A stretch of 64,000 nucleotides of DNA from Aquimarina sp. TRL1 (lineage in GTDB: Bacteria; Bacteroidota; Bacteroidia; Flavobacteriales; Flavobacteriaceae): positions 3,400,501 through 3,464,500 of the forward strand of contig NZ_CP053590.1 of NCBI RefSeq assembly GCF_013365535.1. Direction: 5' to 3'. Position numbers and translations under genes: made by a program. Position 1 is the stretch's first letter, and every line of letters begins with the position of its first letter. Shown here piece after piece: positions 33,581 through 43,346 of this stretch. The notes beneath the pieces are model-generated. The model was not told the DNA's origin. It worked only from the letters and a program-made list of their open reading frames with translations, and ran no database searches.

Positions 33581-34711
33581 ATGCAATTTGAGCTTTTATC
33601 CAAAGACCCTGGAAGCAGTGCTAGAGCAGGGAAAATAACCACGGATCACGGTGTTATAGAAACACCAATTTTTATGCCCGTAGGAACAGTCGCAACTGTA
33701 AAAGGTGTACACCAAAGAGAGTTGAAAAATGATATCAATCCAGATATTATTTTAGGGAATACATATCATCTGTATTTGAGACCGCAAACACCTATTCTGG
33801 AAAAAGCAGGAGGACTTCATAAATTTATGAATTGGGATCGAAATATATTGACAGATAGTGGGGGATATCAAGTGTATTCATTATCAGCTAATAGAAAAAT
33901 AAAAGAAGAAGGGGTAAAGTTTAAATCGCATATCGATGGGTCGTACCATTTCTTTACGCCAGAGAATGTAATGGAAATTCAGCGAACAATCGGAGCAGAT
34001 ATTATTATGGCGTTTGATGAGTGTACTCCATACCCTTGCGATTATCAATATGCTAAAAGAAGTATGCATATGACTCATCGCTGGTTAAACAGGTGTATGC
34101 AACATCTGGAAAAAACACCAGTTAAGTATGGGTATGATCAGACATTTTTTCCAATTGTTCAAGGAAGCACTTATAAAGATTTGAGAAGACAGTCTGCAGA
34201 ATATATTGCGAATGCAGGGGCAGAAGGAAATGCAATAGGAGGATTGTCTGTAGGAGAACCGGCAGAAGAAATGTATGAAATGACGCAGGTAGTAACAGAG
34301 ATTTTGCCAGAGGATAAACCCAGGTATTTGATGGGAGTAGGAACGCCTATTAATATCTTAGAGAATATAGCTTTAGGGGTAGATATGTTTGATTGTGTGA
34401 TGCCAACGAGAAACGCGAGAAACGGAATGTTGTTTACTGCACATGGTACCATAAACATTAAAAATAAGAAATGGGAAGATGATTTCTCTCCGATTGATGA
34501 AATGGGAATTACCTATGTAGATACGGAATATTCCAAAGCATATTTAAGACATCTGTTTACAGTAAATGAATTGCTGGGAAAACAAATAGCAACCATTCAT
34601 AATTTAGGATTCTATTTATGGTTGGTTAGAGAGGCTAGAAAACATATCTTAGCTGGAGATTTCTATACGTGGAAGAATATGATGGTTAAACAAATGGATA
34701 AAAGATTATAA
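33581..34711 (+). CDS. tgt: tRNA-guanine transglycosylase (queuine biosynthesis)
   Basis: A 376-residue Tgt that swaps guanine 34 for preQ1 in queuosine tRNAs. Substrate-binding and catalytic segments are intact: DSGGYQVYSL (about 90-99), DECTPYPC, QGSTYKDLR, GGLSVGEPAEEM and FDCVMPTRNARNG, which carries the nucleophilic Asp. The zinc-binding CxCxxC triad normally found just before YSRAYLRHL is absent: this protein has GITYVDTEYSKAYLRHL. The His of the site (TIHNLGFY) is kept. First gene of tgt-lptF/G-EamA. Confidence 0.95.
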   Translation: MQFELLSKDPGSSARAGKITTDHGVIETPIFMPVGTVATVKGVHQRELKNDINPDIILGNTYHLYLRPQTPILEKAGGLHKFMNWDRNILTDSGGYQVYSLSANRKIKEEGVKFKSHIDGSYHFFTPENVMEIQRTIGADIIMAFDECTPYPCDYQYAKRSMHMTHRWLNRCMQHLEKTPVKYGYDQTFFPIVQGSTYKDLRRQSAEYIANAGAEGNAIGGLSVGEPAEEMYEMTQVVTEILPEDKPRYLMGVGTPINILENIALGVDMFDCVMPTRNARNGMLFTAHGTINIKNKKWEDDFSPIDEMGITYVDTEYSKAYLRHLFTVNELLGKQIATIHNLGFYLWLVREARKHILAGDFYTWKNMMVKQMDKRL

Positions 34712-34713
34712 AT

Positions 34714-35784
34714 TTGAAAATACTTGACTGGTACATATTAAAGAGATATCTGGGGACTTTTTCTACCATGATATTATTATTTATTCCTATCGGGATTATC
34801 GTAGATCTTTCAGAAAAGATAGATAACATTCTGGAGCACGAAGTTCCCCTGGATGCGGTGTTGAAATACTACCTGGATTTTACTATTTATTTTGCAAATC
34901 TGCTGTTTCCTCTTTTTGTTTTTTTATCAGTAATATGGTTTACGTCTAAATTAGCTAATAAGACAGAGATTATTGCTTTTTTGAGTTCAGGAGTATCTTT
35001 TTGGAGGTTTTTAAGACCTTATATGATTGGTGCTGTGATTATCTGTGTGGGAGCGTTGGCTATGGGATTATTTCTGGCTCCTAAAGCAAGTTTGGGATTT
35101 AATGAATTTAGGTATTCCTATCTGAAGAAAAATAAAAAAGTTCAGGAAACTAAGAATGTATACAAAAGACTTAATGATACAGTGTACTTGTATGCGAGTG
35201 ATTTCAAACCGGTAGATAAGTCTGCCTCTAATTTTACCTTGGAGTATTTCAAAGGGAATACCTTGGTAACTAAAATTTCAGCGAGAAAAATTACCTATAA
35301 AGATAGTCTTTATGAGTTGAGTAATTATGTGAGAAGAGATGTGACGGATAAGGGAGATATTATTGTTAAAGAACGTAAAAAAGATACCCTGCTGCCTTTT
35401 AATATAGAAGAATTTACTCCCGTTACTTATGTAGCTGAGACACTCAATTATATGGAGCTTAACGAGTTTATAAACAAAGAGAGTAAAAGAGGGTCTTCCG
35501 ATATAAACAGATATAAGGTCGTTGCTTATAAAAGATGGAGTATTCCTATATCTGCATTCATTCTTACAGTAATCGGAGTGGCTGTATCTTCTATGAAAAG
35601 AAGAGGAGGAATGGGAATCAATTTAGCCGTAGGAATTTCCTTGGCATTTATTTTTATCTTTTTGGATAAGGTTTTGGGAACTCTGGCTAAGCAATCAGAT
35701 TTTTCACCCATTGTTGCAGTATGGTTTCCGAATGTGTCCTTTGGAATTTTAGCTATTTATTTATTGTATAATGCCAAACGCTAG
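34714..35784 (+). CDS. LptF/LptG family permease (lipopolysaccharide export), TTG start
   Basis: A 356-residue YjgP/YjgQ permease with six TM helices, three on each side of a periplasmic beta-jellyroll (about 130-270). The canonical N-terminus MKILDWYILKRYL is recovered only with the TTG at 34714, 2 bp after the tgt stop. It forms part of the LptBFG complex that extracts LPS. The 3' end overlaps the EamA gene by 14 bp. Confidence 0.92.
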   Translation: MKILDWYILKRYLGTFSTMILLFIPIGIIVDLSEKIDNILEHEVPLDAVLKYYLDFTIYFANLLFPLFVFLSVIWFTSKLANKTEIIAFLSSGVSFWRFLRPYMIGAVIICVGALAMGLFLAPKASLGFNEFRYSYLKKNKKVQETKNVYKRLNDTVYLYASDFKPVDKSASNFTLEYFKGNTLVTKISARKITYKDSLYELSNYVRRDVTDKGDIIVKERKKDTLLPFNIEEFTPVTYVAETLNYMELNEFINKESKRGSSDINRYKVVAYKRWSIPISAFILTVIGVAVSSMKRRGGMGINLAVGISLAFIFIFLDKVLGTLAKQSDFSPIVAVWFPNVSFGILAIYLLYNAKR

Positions 35785-36685
35785 ACTTAAAAACTACTTC
35801 CACTTACATTTTATCGTTTTTATTTGGGGGTTTACAGCAATTTTAGGAGAGTTAATTTCTATTGATGCAATACCATTAGTTTGGTATCGGATGTTATTGG
35901 CTTCTGTTTTTATATGGGGGTATATAAAAATCAGAAAGATAGGACTGCAGGTGTCAAAAAAATTATTGTTGGCATTTTTAGTGGCAGGAATTGTAATAGC
36001 ATTACATTGGATTACATTTTTTGCAGCTATAAAGGTTTCTAATGTTTCCATTACATTGGCTGTATTGTCCACAGGAGCCTTTTTTACATCTATTTTGGAA
36101 CCTATTTTCTATAAACGTAAACTAATCTGGTATGAAGTGCTGTTTGGTCTTATGGTTATTGGTGGACTCTATTTGATATTTAATGTGGAGAAAAATTATT
36201 TTCTGGGAATTGTATTGGCATTAATATCTGCCTTTTTATCATCCGTATTTTCTTTGATCAACGGGAAGTTAGTACAAGGGTATGCACCTTCTGTAATATC
36301 TTTTTATGAACTGATAAGTGGAGTAGCTGTCGTTACTTTATACCTTATTGTTATGACATGTATAGGGGATGGAGCAGAAGGATTTTCCTGGAGCTTTTTC
36401 CAATTGTCTACCTCAGACTGGGTGTTTTTAATGATTTTAGCTTCTGTTTGTACAGCATATGCACTCATCGGATCGGTACAGGTAATGAAGTACTTAAGTC
36501 CTTATACCGTGATGCTTACTATTAATATGGAGCCTGTTTATGGAATTTTACTTGCTTTTTTGATTTTCGGAGATTCAGAAAAAATGAGTTCTCAATTTTA
36601 TTACGGAGCCTTGATTATACTTGGGACCGTGGTGCTAAATGGTGTTTTTAAAAATATCAAAAAGCGAAAAAGAATGCCTACATGA
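35771..36685 (+). CDS. EamA/DMT family transporter
   Basis: A 304-residue ten-TM protein with the two EamA repeats (about 10-137 and 150-290). HLHFIVFIWGFTAILGELIS opens the first. These are drug/metabolite or amino-acid exporters, with substrate unknown. It overlaps the LptF/G gene by 14 bp, an arrangement kept in many Flavobacteria. Confidence 0.9.
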   Translation: MPNARLKNYFHLHFIVFIWGFTAILGELISIDAIPLVWYRMLLASVFIWGYIKIRKIGLQVSKKLLLAFLVAGIVIALHWITFFAAIKVSNVSITLAVLSTGAFFTSILEPIFYKRKLIWYEVLFGLMVIGGLYLIFNVEKNYFLGIVLALISAFLSSVFSLINGKLVQGYAPSVISFYELISGVAVVTLYLIVMTCIGDGAEGFSWSFFQLSTSDWVFLMILASVCTAYALIGSVQVMKYLSPYTVMLTINMEPVYGILLAFLIFGDSEKMSSQFYYGALIILGTVVLNGVFKNIKKRKRMPT

Positions 36686-36708
36686 TATAAGATAACGACT
36701 AAAGTTTT

Positions 36709-36716
36709 TATATTTG
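36709..36716 (+). promoter_or_regulatory. -7 promoter element of accA
   Basis: TATATTTG, an exact TAnnTTTG, 37 bp before the accA start. Confidence 0.5.
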
Positions 36717-36753
36717 TCCGCTAACCCTAGTAAAAATAAAATATATTCTTGAT

Positions 36754-37707
36754 ATGGAATATTTAGATTTTGAACTCCCTATAAAAGAGCTCGAAGAGCA
36801 GTACAACAAAGCATGTGCTATTGGAGAAGAGAGTGATGTAGATGTGACTGATACATGCAAACAGATTGAAAAAAAGCTGAACGAGACTAAAAAAGATATC
36901 TATAAAAACCTATCGGCATGGCAGCGTGTCCAATTGTCTAGACATCCATCTAGACCTTATACCCTTGACTATATTCATGCAATCTGTGGGGATTCGTTTC
37001 TTGAATTACACGGAGATCGTACTGTAAAAGACGATAAGGCAATGATCGGAGGATTGGGAAAAATTGGAGATCAAAGCTATATGTTTATTGGGCAACAAAA
37101 AGGATACAATACAAAGACAAGACAATACCGAAATTTCGGAATGGCAAATCCTGAGGGATATAGAAAAGCGCTTCGATTAATGAAAAGTGCAGAGAAATTC
37201 GATATTCCTGTAGTTTGTTTTGTAGATACACCAGGAGCATATCCAGGTCTAGAAGCAGAAGAACGTGGACAAGGAGAAGCGATTGCCAGAAATATTTTGG
37301 AGATGACACGACTCAAAGTACCTGTTATAGTTATTATCATTGGTGAAGGAGCCAGTGGAGGAGCTTTAGGTATAGGCGTAGGAGATAAAGTTTTAATGTT
37401 AGAAAATGCATGGTACTCTGTGATCTCTCCAGAAAACTGTTCTTCTATCTTATGGAGAAGTTGGGATCATAAAGAGCGCGCAGCAGAAGCATTAAAATTG
37501 ACAGCAAAAGACAGTGTAAAACTGAAAGTTGTTGATCAAATAGTAAAAGAACCTCTTGGAGGAGCACATAGTGACAGAGAAAAAATGTTTTTAACTGTCA
37601 GAGATCAAATTACAGCCTCTTTTGAAGAATTAAAAAACTTATCAAAAGAAGATTTGATAGAAAAGCGTATGGAAAAATATGCCAATATGGGAGACTTTAA
37701 AGGGTAA
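36754..37707 (+). CDS. accA: Acetyl-CoA carboxylase carboxyltransferase subunit alpha
   Basis: A 317-residue subunit of the carboxyltransferase that makes malonyl-CoA. The N-terminal coiled helix ends in [12 protein letters not shown], followed by [17 protein letters not shown]. The oxyanion/CoA loops are [13 protein letters not shown] (about 165-177) and [15 protein letters not shown] (about 195-209). All motifs are intact. Monocistronic, with a good terminator. Confidence 0.97.
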   Translation: MEYLDFELPIKELEEQYNKACAIGEESDVDVTDTCKQIEKKLNETKKDIYKNLSAWQRVQLSRHPSRPYTLDYIHAICGDSFLELHGDRTVKDDKAMIGGLGKIGDQSYMFIGQQKGYNTKTRQYRNFGMANPEGYRKALRLMKSAEKFDIPVVCFVDTPGAYPGLEAEERGQGEAIARNILEMTRLKVPVIVIIIGEGASGGALGIGVGDKVLMLENAWYSVISPENCSSILWRSWDHKERAAEALKLTAKDSVKLKVVDQIVKEPLGGAHSDREKMFLTVRDQITASFEELKNLSKEDLIEKRMEKYANMGDFKG

Positions 37708-37730
37708 CCCTTAAAAAATCACTTATTCCA

Positions 37731-37763
37731 AAATCTGAAGACTTGCACTTCAGATTTTTTTTA
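37731..37763 (+). terminator. Terminator of accA
   Basis: AAATCTGAAG (37731-37740) pairs with CTTCAGATTT (37748-37757) and is followed by a T tract. Confidence 0.9.
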
Positions 37764-37874
37764 TGTTTATTAACAAAAAAAAAGAGTTGTTAACAGGTAA
37801 AATGTTGAAGACCAGTGAACATTGATATGTAGTTATTCCGTTCATCTCTTTACATTTTTTTTACATTCGTAACT

Positions 37875-39419
37875 ATGGAAAAAGCACAAAGAAATCCATC
37901 GGCAAATTATGGTAAGGGAAACGTAATACCGTTGGAAAAAGGGAAAGTACCTCCTCAAGCTGTTGATTTAGAGGAAGTTGTGCTTGGAGCAATGATGATT
38001 GATAAAAAAGGGGTTGACGAAGTTATTGATATTCTCAATGCCGAAGTTTTTTATAAAGAATCGCACCAATACATCTTCGAGGCTATATTTAGATTGTTTG
38101 AAAACTCAGAACCCATTGACTTATTAACTGTTTCTAACCAGTTAAAAAAAGATGGGAAATTAGAACAAGCAGGGGGAGAATATTATTTGATACAACTGAC
38201 GCAGAAAGTGGCTTCTTCTGCGCATATTGAGTTTCATGCACGTATTATTCTGCAAAAATTTATTCAGCGAAGTCTCATTAAAATATCTAACGAAATCATA
38301 GAAGAATCCTATGATGAGACTACAGATGTTTTTGACTTACTGGATATGGCAGAATCCAGATTGTATGAAGTAACTCAAGGAAACATTAAACGATCGAGTG
38401 AATCTGCTCAGAGTTTGGTAATACAGGCTAAAAAGAAGATAGAAGAAATCTCCAATAAGGAAGGAATGAGTGGAGTACCTTCCGGTTTTGATAAGTTAGA
38501 TAAGCTAACCTCAGGATGGCAACCAAGTGACTTGATTATTGTAGCTGCTCGTCCGGGTATGGGAAAAACGGCATTAACGCTATCTATGGCTAGAAATATT
38601 GCTGTAGGACAGGGAATACCTGTTGCGTTTTTCTCTCTGGAGATGGCATCAGTACAGCTGATTACCCGTTTGATCTCTTCTGAAACAGGTTTGTCTTCAG
38701 AGAAATTACGTACCGGAAAATTAGAAAAACACGAATGGGAGCAATTAAATGTAAAGGTAAAAGACCTGGAAAAAGCTCCGTTATTTATTGATGATACTCC
38801 GTCATTATCAATTTTTGACCTTAGAGCAAAAGCCAGGCGATTAGCTTCTCAGCACGGAATCAAGATGATTATTATTGATTACCTGCAGTTGATGACAGCA
38901 GGAGGGTCAGGAAAAAACGGAAACCGTGAACAGGAAATCTCTACGATTTCTCGAAACTTAAAAGCATTGGCCAAAGAATTGTATATTCCGGTAATCGCCT
39001 TATCACAGTTATCCCGTGCCGTTGAATCCCGTGGAGGAAGCAAACGCCCTCTGTTGAGTGACCTTCGTGAATCTGGAGCGATTGAGCAGGATGCTGATAT
39101 TGTATCCTTTATTTATCGTCCGGAATACTATAAAATAGATGAGTGGGATGATGAAGAAAGATCACCGACTCAAGGGCAAGGAGAGTTCATTGTAGCCAAG
39201 CACCGTAACGGTGGTTTAGAAAATATTAGGTTAAAGTTTATTGGACACTTAGGTAAATTTGATAACTTAGATGACTTTAGTACTCCTTTTGAGTATCATT
39301 CCAAAATGAATGAGGGTGAAGAAGAGAATCCATTTGATACCACTCACCTTCCAAGTGCGGATGAAGCTTTTGGGAGTAGTATAAATGATTCTAATGATGA
39401 CGACGACGTTCCTTTTTAA
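37875..39419 (+). CDS. dnaB: Replicative DNA helicase DnaB
   Basis: A 514-residue hexameric helicase. The N-terminal DnaG-interaction domain (about 25-130) is followed by the RecA-type motor with Walker A ARPGMGKTAL (about 229-238), Walker B IIIDYLQLM and the arginine-finger region SDLRESGAIEQDAD. No intein is present. The C-terminal tail is acidic (DSNDDDDVPF). The downstream secreted-protein frame overlaps its last 35 bp. Confidence 0.97.
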   Translation: MEKAQRNPSANYGKGNVIPLEKGKVPPQAVDLEEVVLGAMMIDKKGVDEVIDILNAEVFYKESHQYIFEAIFRLFENSEPIDLLTVSNQLKKDGKLEQAGGEYYLIQLTQKVASSAHIEFHARIILQKFIQRSLIKISNEIIEESYDETTDVFDLLDMAESRLYEVTQGNIKRSSESAQSLVIQAKKKIEEISNKEGMSGVPSGFDKLDKLTSGWQPSDLIIVAARPGMGKTALTLSMARNIAVGQGIPVAFFSLEMASVQLITRLISSETGLSSEKLRTGKLEKHEWEQLNVKVKDLEKAPLFIDDTPSLSIFDLRAKARRLASQHGIKMIIIDYLQLMTAGGSGKNGNREQEISTISRNLKALAKELYIPVIALSQLSRAVESRGGSKRPLLSDLRESGAIEQDADIVSFIYRPEYYKIDEWDDEERSPTQGQGEFIVAKHRNGGLENIRLKFIGHLGKFDNLDDFSTPFEYHSKMNEGEEENPFDTTHLPSADEAFGSSINDSNDDDDVPF

Positions 39420-40731
39420 ACATATATTGACCGATCTGTTTGGTTGGATAAACAATATTACCAAGACTAAAAAAATAAAGACCGTAGTATTTCTGGTAGG
39501 AATATTATTTTCTTTGCAGACTTATGCTTCCTATATTTTGATACCAATGGACGCAGAAAGTCAGCGCAATCATCTAAAAGCATATGGGATTACCTATTGG
39601 ACACTAGGCAAAAACACAAAAGTAAAGTGGTTGCTTAATTACAGAGGAGGTTCTTTTTTGCTTCCGGATGCAGAAGAAATTAGAAAAGAATGTACTGTAA
39701 GAGGGGTTTCTTATGAGGTATTATCTCAGGTAGAAGCTGAGCAAATCCTATCAGAAATCAGTAGTCCATCTCAAAATATGGAGGCAGTTATCTTAGAAAA
39801 AGTGCCTAAGATAGCTGTGTATTCTCCAAAAAGTAAACAACCTTGGGATGATGCCGTAACTATGGTACTTACTTTTGCGGAAATTCCCTATGATATTGTT
39901 TATGATAAAGAGGTGTTAGAAGACAATCTTATTTTGTATGATTGGCTTCATTTGCATCACGAAGATTTTACAGGGCAATACGGGAAGTTTTACGGTACCT
40001 ATAGAGCAACTCCCTGGTATATTAGAGAAAAGGCAAATGCAGAAAAATTAGCAAGTGAGTTAGGATATGATAAGGTATCAGAAGAAAAACTCGCAGTGGC
40101 TTTAAAAATAAGAGATTATGTGATTGGAGGAGGATTTATGTTTGCCATGTGTAGTGCTACAGATAGCTTCGAAATCGCATTGGCAGCAGAAGGAGTTGAT
40201 ATTTGCGAAGCGATGTTTGATGGAGATCCCAGTGAACCAGGATACCAATCCAAAATAGATTATAATAAAACATTTGCTTTTACCAATTTTACCTTGGAAA
40301 GAAGCCCGACAGTCTATGAGTTCTCCACCATTGATATGACGAGAAAAAGAAGGATTCCTGAAACTACGGATTATTTTACACTCATGGATTTTTCTGCAAA
40401 ATGGGATCCGATCCCTACCATGTTATGCCAGAACCATACAGCTTTGGTTAAAGGTTTTTTGGGGCAAACTACTGCGTATGATCATCGAGAGATTAAATCA
40501 AATGTACTGATACTAGGAGAAAATAGAACAAATAATGAAGCTCGGTATATTCATGGAATAAAAGGAAAAGGGTTCTTTACATTTTATGGGGGACATGATC
40601 CCGAAGATTATCGTCATAGAGTAGGTGATCCTAAAACAGAATTAGAATTACACCCCAATTCTCCTGGATATCGACTCATCCTCAATAATATTCTGTTTCC
40701 TGCCGCTAAAAAGAAAAAACAAAAGACCTGA
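39385..40731 (+). CDS. Secreted protein annotated as 'asparagine synthetase B' in Flavobacteria (function unknown)
   Basis: Up to 448 residues. A signal peptide (VVFLVGILFSLQTYA) begins ~31 residues in, so the true start may be the TTG at 39427, 7 bp after the dnaB stop, rather than the ATG at 39385 inside dnaB. The mature part has SKQPWDDAVTMVLTFAEIPYDIVYD, HLHHEDFTGQYGKFYGTYR, GGGFMFAMCSATDSFEIALAAEG and a C-terminal YGGHDPEDY. None of the glutaminase or synthetase motifs of AsnB are seen. It may be a class I amidotransferase-like fold with a MCSATD loop; this is a guess. Confidence 0.8.
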   Translation: MILMMTTTFLFKHILTDLFGWINNITKTKKIKTVVFLVGILFSLQTYASYILIPMDAESQRNHLKAYGITYWTLGKNTKVKWLLNYRGGSFLLPDAEEIRKECTVRGVSYEVLSQVEAEQILSEISSPSQNMEAVILEKVPKIAVYSPKSKQPWDDAVTMVLTFAEIPYDIVYDKEVLEDNLILYDWLHLHHEDFTGQYGKFYGTYRATPWYIREKANAEKLASELGYDKVSEEKLAVALKIRDYVIGGGFMFAMCSATDSFEIALAAEGVDICEAMFDGDPSEPGYQSKIDYNKTFAFTNFTLERSPTVYEFSTIDMTRKRRIPETTDYFTLMDFSAKWDPIPTMLCQNHTALVKGFLGQTTAYDHREIKSNVLILGENRTNNEARYIHGIKGKGFFTFYGGHDPEDYRHRVGDPKTELELHPNSPGYRLILNNILFPAAKKKKQKT

Positions 40732-40862
40732 GTTTCCTGTTTTTCACTGAAAACAGGGTGGTTTAATGCGCTATAAATTTTGAAATTTGTGAAAGGGGAT
40801 AACGCTACTAATAAAAGTTAATCTTCTGTTTACATAAATCATTAATTTTTAATATCATTTTT

Positions 40863-41186
40863 ATGGCTACCACAACAAGTGTAAGTGATGATAAGATGGT
40901 CATCGACATTCTTACTTTTTTCTACCCAGGCGAACCTATTTTAGAACACGATCTCAATAATGAATTGAGAGATTTGGCAGCAGAGATGTTTGCAGAAGCT
41001 TTAGATGCTTCTCATTTAATGGATCTGGTACCAAGGCCAACGTACACTCCAAGTTTTAGCTGGTTGGTAAAGGAAGGAGTGAAGGCTGTTTGGAGATCAA
41101 AGAATGACGATATTTATGAAGCGGTGAGAGGAAGAGTTGCAATTAACTTCAAGTCTGAGTTTCACATGGCCAAAATGGGAATTTAG
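40863..41186 (+). CDS. Hypothetical protein, 107 aa
   Basis: A 107-residue soluble protein with no recognised domain. It has an amphipathic helical middle (NELRDLAAEMFAEALDASHLMDLVP) and a conserved-looking WLVKEGVKAVWRSKND segment near residues 67-82. Codon use and base composition match the neighbours, so it is likely real. Flanked by its own terminator at 41268. Function unknown. Confidence 0.65.
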   Translation: MATTTSVSDDKMVIDILTFFYPGEPILEHDLNNELRDLAAEMFAEALDASHLMDLVPRPTYTPSFSWLVKEGVKAVWRSKNDDIYEAVRGRVAINFKSEFHMAKMGI

Positions 41187-41267
41187 TAATGATATAAGGT
41201 TGATTTAAGAAATTTGATTCTTTTTTAAAGCATTTTTCTTACATCAGGTTTATATTAATTAATTGAT

Positions 41268-41295
41268 AAAGACTGCTTTATAGCAGTCTTTGTTT
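41268..41295 (+). terminator. Terminator of the 107-aa protein gene
   Basis: AAAGACTGCT (41268-41277) and AGCAGTCTTT (41282-41291) around TTAT, with a T-rich tail. Confidence 0.88.
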
Positions 41296-41425
41296 TTATA
41301 AATAACATCTGGAGTATTGTAGGGAATTTAAAAGTCAGACTTTGGCATGTTCTTTGGTTTGGTGGAGATACCTTTTCTAAAAAAGGGGAAATTTTAATAA
41401 ACCAATACTAATTTAAAACAGGAAA

Positions 41426-41890
41426 ATGAAAAAAATTATTTTATCAATCGTACTGACCTTTGCCACTGCTTATGGAATGAAAGCACAAGACGCAACCCCG
41501 AAGTATGAAGTAAAAGTAATAACTAGTGTAGAATCTATTGTAGGGAGTGGATTAGGACGTTCTAGGTTAATCTCTACAAATGAACAAAGGGATTATAAAA
41601 AGTTTACTTCTCATAGAACAGAAGAAAAAAATGAGAGAAATAAATCAGATAGAAAAGAAATCCGAGTTAAAGATTTTGAGGAAACAAAATTGCTAAACTT
41701 CTATAACTTAGGAGGAATTCGTTTTCAGAATATAGCAGCTAATGATGCTGTTGTTTCTTCTAAACTTACTGATATGATTTCTCAGGGATGGGATTTGGTT
41801 TTTGTAGCAAGTGCTGTAGAGAGTGATGCAGGATCAAAAGATGGGAAAGGAATTTTTATTACCCGCTATATTTTTAAACGACCAATATAA
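41426..41890 (+). CDS. Secreted protein of unknown function (possible DUF4177-like C-terminus)
   Basis: A 154-residue protein with a signal peptide (residues 1-20, ending AYGMKA). The middle is highly charged (residues ~50-85). The C-terminal ~50 residues (KLTDMISQGWDLVFVAS, then IFITRYIFKRP) resemble the small DUF4177 fold, where an LNxLGxxGWELV core is typical. The match is weak. Transcribed alone, with a perfect palindromic terminator. Confidence 0.65.
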   Translation: MKKIILSIVLTFATAYGMKAQDATPKYEVKVITSVESIVGSGLGRSRLISTNEQRDYKKFTSHRTEEKNERNKSDRKEIRVKDFEETKLLNFYNLGGIRFQNIAANDAVVSSKLTDMISQGWDLVFVASAVESDAGSKDGKGIFITRYIFKRPI

Positions 41891-41898
41891 GAACTTAA

Positions 41899-41930
41899 AA
41901 AAAGTGGCTTGAGATCTCAAGCCACTTTTT
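41899..41930. terminator. Bidirectional terminator, perfect palindrome
   Basis: AAAAAGTGGCTTGAGA and its exact complement form a 32-bp palindrome between the plus-strand secreted protein gene and the minus-strand amidohydrolase gene. Confidence 0.92.
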
Positions 41931-42037
41931 TATAGTAAAAATATAACTCACTTATTAAATAATAGAGCTATATACTCTGTTTATTTATCTTAGGATAATA
42001 TTCATTTAATGTTTCTCCGGCATTAAAGTATGTACTA

Positions 42038-43330
42038 TTATTCCGTATATTTCTTTTGATATCGTTTCCAAAGTTTTGTTTGATGACTTTCTAAGCTGAT
42101 ATCCCGACCTTGAATAAAAGCACTTTCTATTAAGTTGGTTCTCATATCCAGTGCATCTCCATTACTTATAAATAAAGTAGCATCTTTTCCAACAGTCAGC
42201 GTCCCCATAGAGTTATCAATTCCTAAAATTTTGGCATTGTTAGCAGTAATCAGTTGCAGTGCTTTCTCTTTGTCCAACCCATGAGCAGCTACAGTACCGG
42301 CCTGAAATGGAAGGTTTCGGGTATTGGCGCGCTCCATTCCTCCACTATTTTGTAATCCTACTAATATCCCTTGATCCATAAGGAGTTTTGCATTTTTATA
42401 AGGCAAATCATAATCATCATCTTCATTGTCAGGAGTAGAGTGTGTTCTGTTTACTAAGACGGGAATTCCTGATTTTTTAATTTCAGAAGCAATTTTATAT
42501 GCTTCTGTTCCTCCTACAATAACTACTTTTTTGATCTCATATTTTTTTGCAAATGAAATCATATCCAGTATTGCTTTTTCAGAGTTGATATGTATAAAAG
42601 CAGTTTTTGAACCATCAAAAAGCCCTTTTAAAGCATAATGAGGTAAATTATTGACAGGAGTATTTGCTTTGATCGAAGCTTTGGCATCCGAAAAATAGGC
42701 TCCTAATTCAGTAACCGCCTTGTTGTAGTTTTTATTAGGTTTTAATCCGGGTTCTTCTCCCATCCACCAACGACCTTGAGAAAAAACAGCAGGCCAGTTA
42801 ATATGGATACCATCATCAGTTTTTACAGCAGCATCTTCCCAGTTCCATGCATCTAGCTGTACAATTGATGAAGTTCCGGAAATGCGACCTCCCCTTGGAG
42901 TTGTTTGAGCAATAAGTACCCCATTAGGACGCATGGTTTCTACAATTTTACTTTCGGCATTATATGCGATAATACTGCGTACATGTGGATTGTAGTCTCC
43001 TAATTCACTATCGTCATCCGTAGCTCTGACAGCATCAATTTCTATAAGACCCAATGTGGTGTTTGGAGCGATAAATCCAGGGTATATATGTTTTCCTTTT
43101 GCTTTTATTACACGACCTTTTGGGGCAGTGGTTCCGGCTTTTTCGATAGTGGTGATTTTTCCATTTTCGAAAATAAGAATACTCTCATTGATAACTTCTC
43201 CATTACCAATATGAGCTTTGGCTCCTACAATGGTAATAGCTTCATGTTGTGGTTTTGCAGGAGTTTGTTGCGCAATTCCTTTTCCAATAAAAGCAGTTAT
43301 CAAAGCGCAACTGTATATAAAATTTTTCAT
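42038..43330 (-). CDS. Secreted amidohydrolase-like protein without the HxH metal motif
   Basis: A 430-residue protein with a signal peptide (to about residue 20, ending GIAQ). It has the composite beta-sandwich and TIM barrel of imidazolonepropionase-like amidohydrolases (GKHIYPGFIAPNTTLGLIEID, then DKEKALQLITANNAKILGIDNSMG and GTLTVGKDATLFISNGD at the end). The usual DxHxH after strand 1 is replaced by APNTT, so the bimetal site is incomplete and catalysis is doubtful. Its stop-proximal partner lies 16 bp upstream in the same operon. Confidence 0.9.
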   Translation of the reverse strand: MKNFIYSCALITAFIGKGIAQQTPAKPQHEAITIVGAKAHIGNGEVINESILIFENGKITTIEKAGTTAPKGRVIKAKGKHIYPGFIAPNTTLGLIEIDAVRATDDDSELGDYNPHVRSIIAYNAESKIVETMRPNGVLIAQTTPRGGRISGTSSIVQLDAWNWEDAAVKTDDGIHINWPAVFSQGRWWMGEEPGLKPNKNYNKAVTELGAYFSDAKASIKANTPVNNLPHYALKGLFDGSKTAFIHINSEKAILDMISFAKKYEIKKVVIVGGTEAYKIASEIKKSGIPVLVNRTHSTPDNEDDDYDLPYKNAKLLMDQGILVGLQNSGGMERANTRNLPFQAGTVAAHGLDKEKALQLITANNAKILGIDNSMGTLTVGKDATLFISNGDALDMRTNLIESAFIQGRDISLESHQTKLWKRYQKKYTE

Positions 43331-43346
43331 GTGATTCCTGTTTTTA

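Noticed and set aside
40736-40757. Hairpin CCTGTTTT/AAAACAGG after the 'asnB-like' gene
   Set aside because: No T tract follows it, so it is not a convincing terminator.
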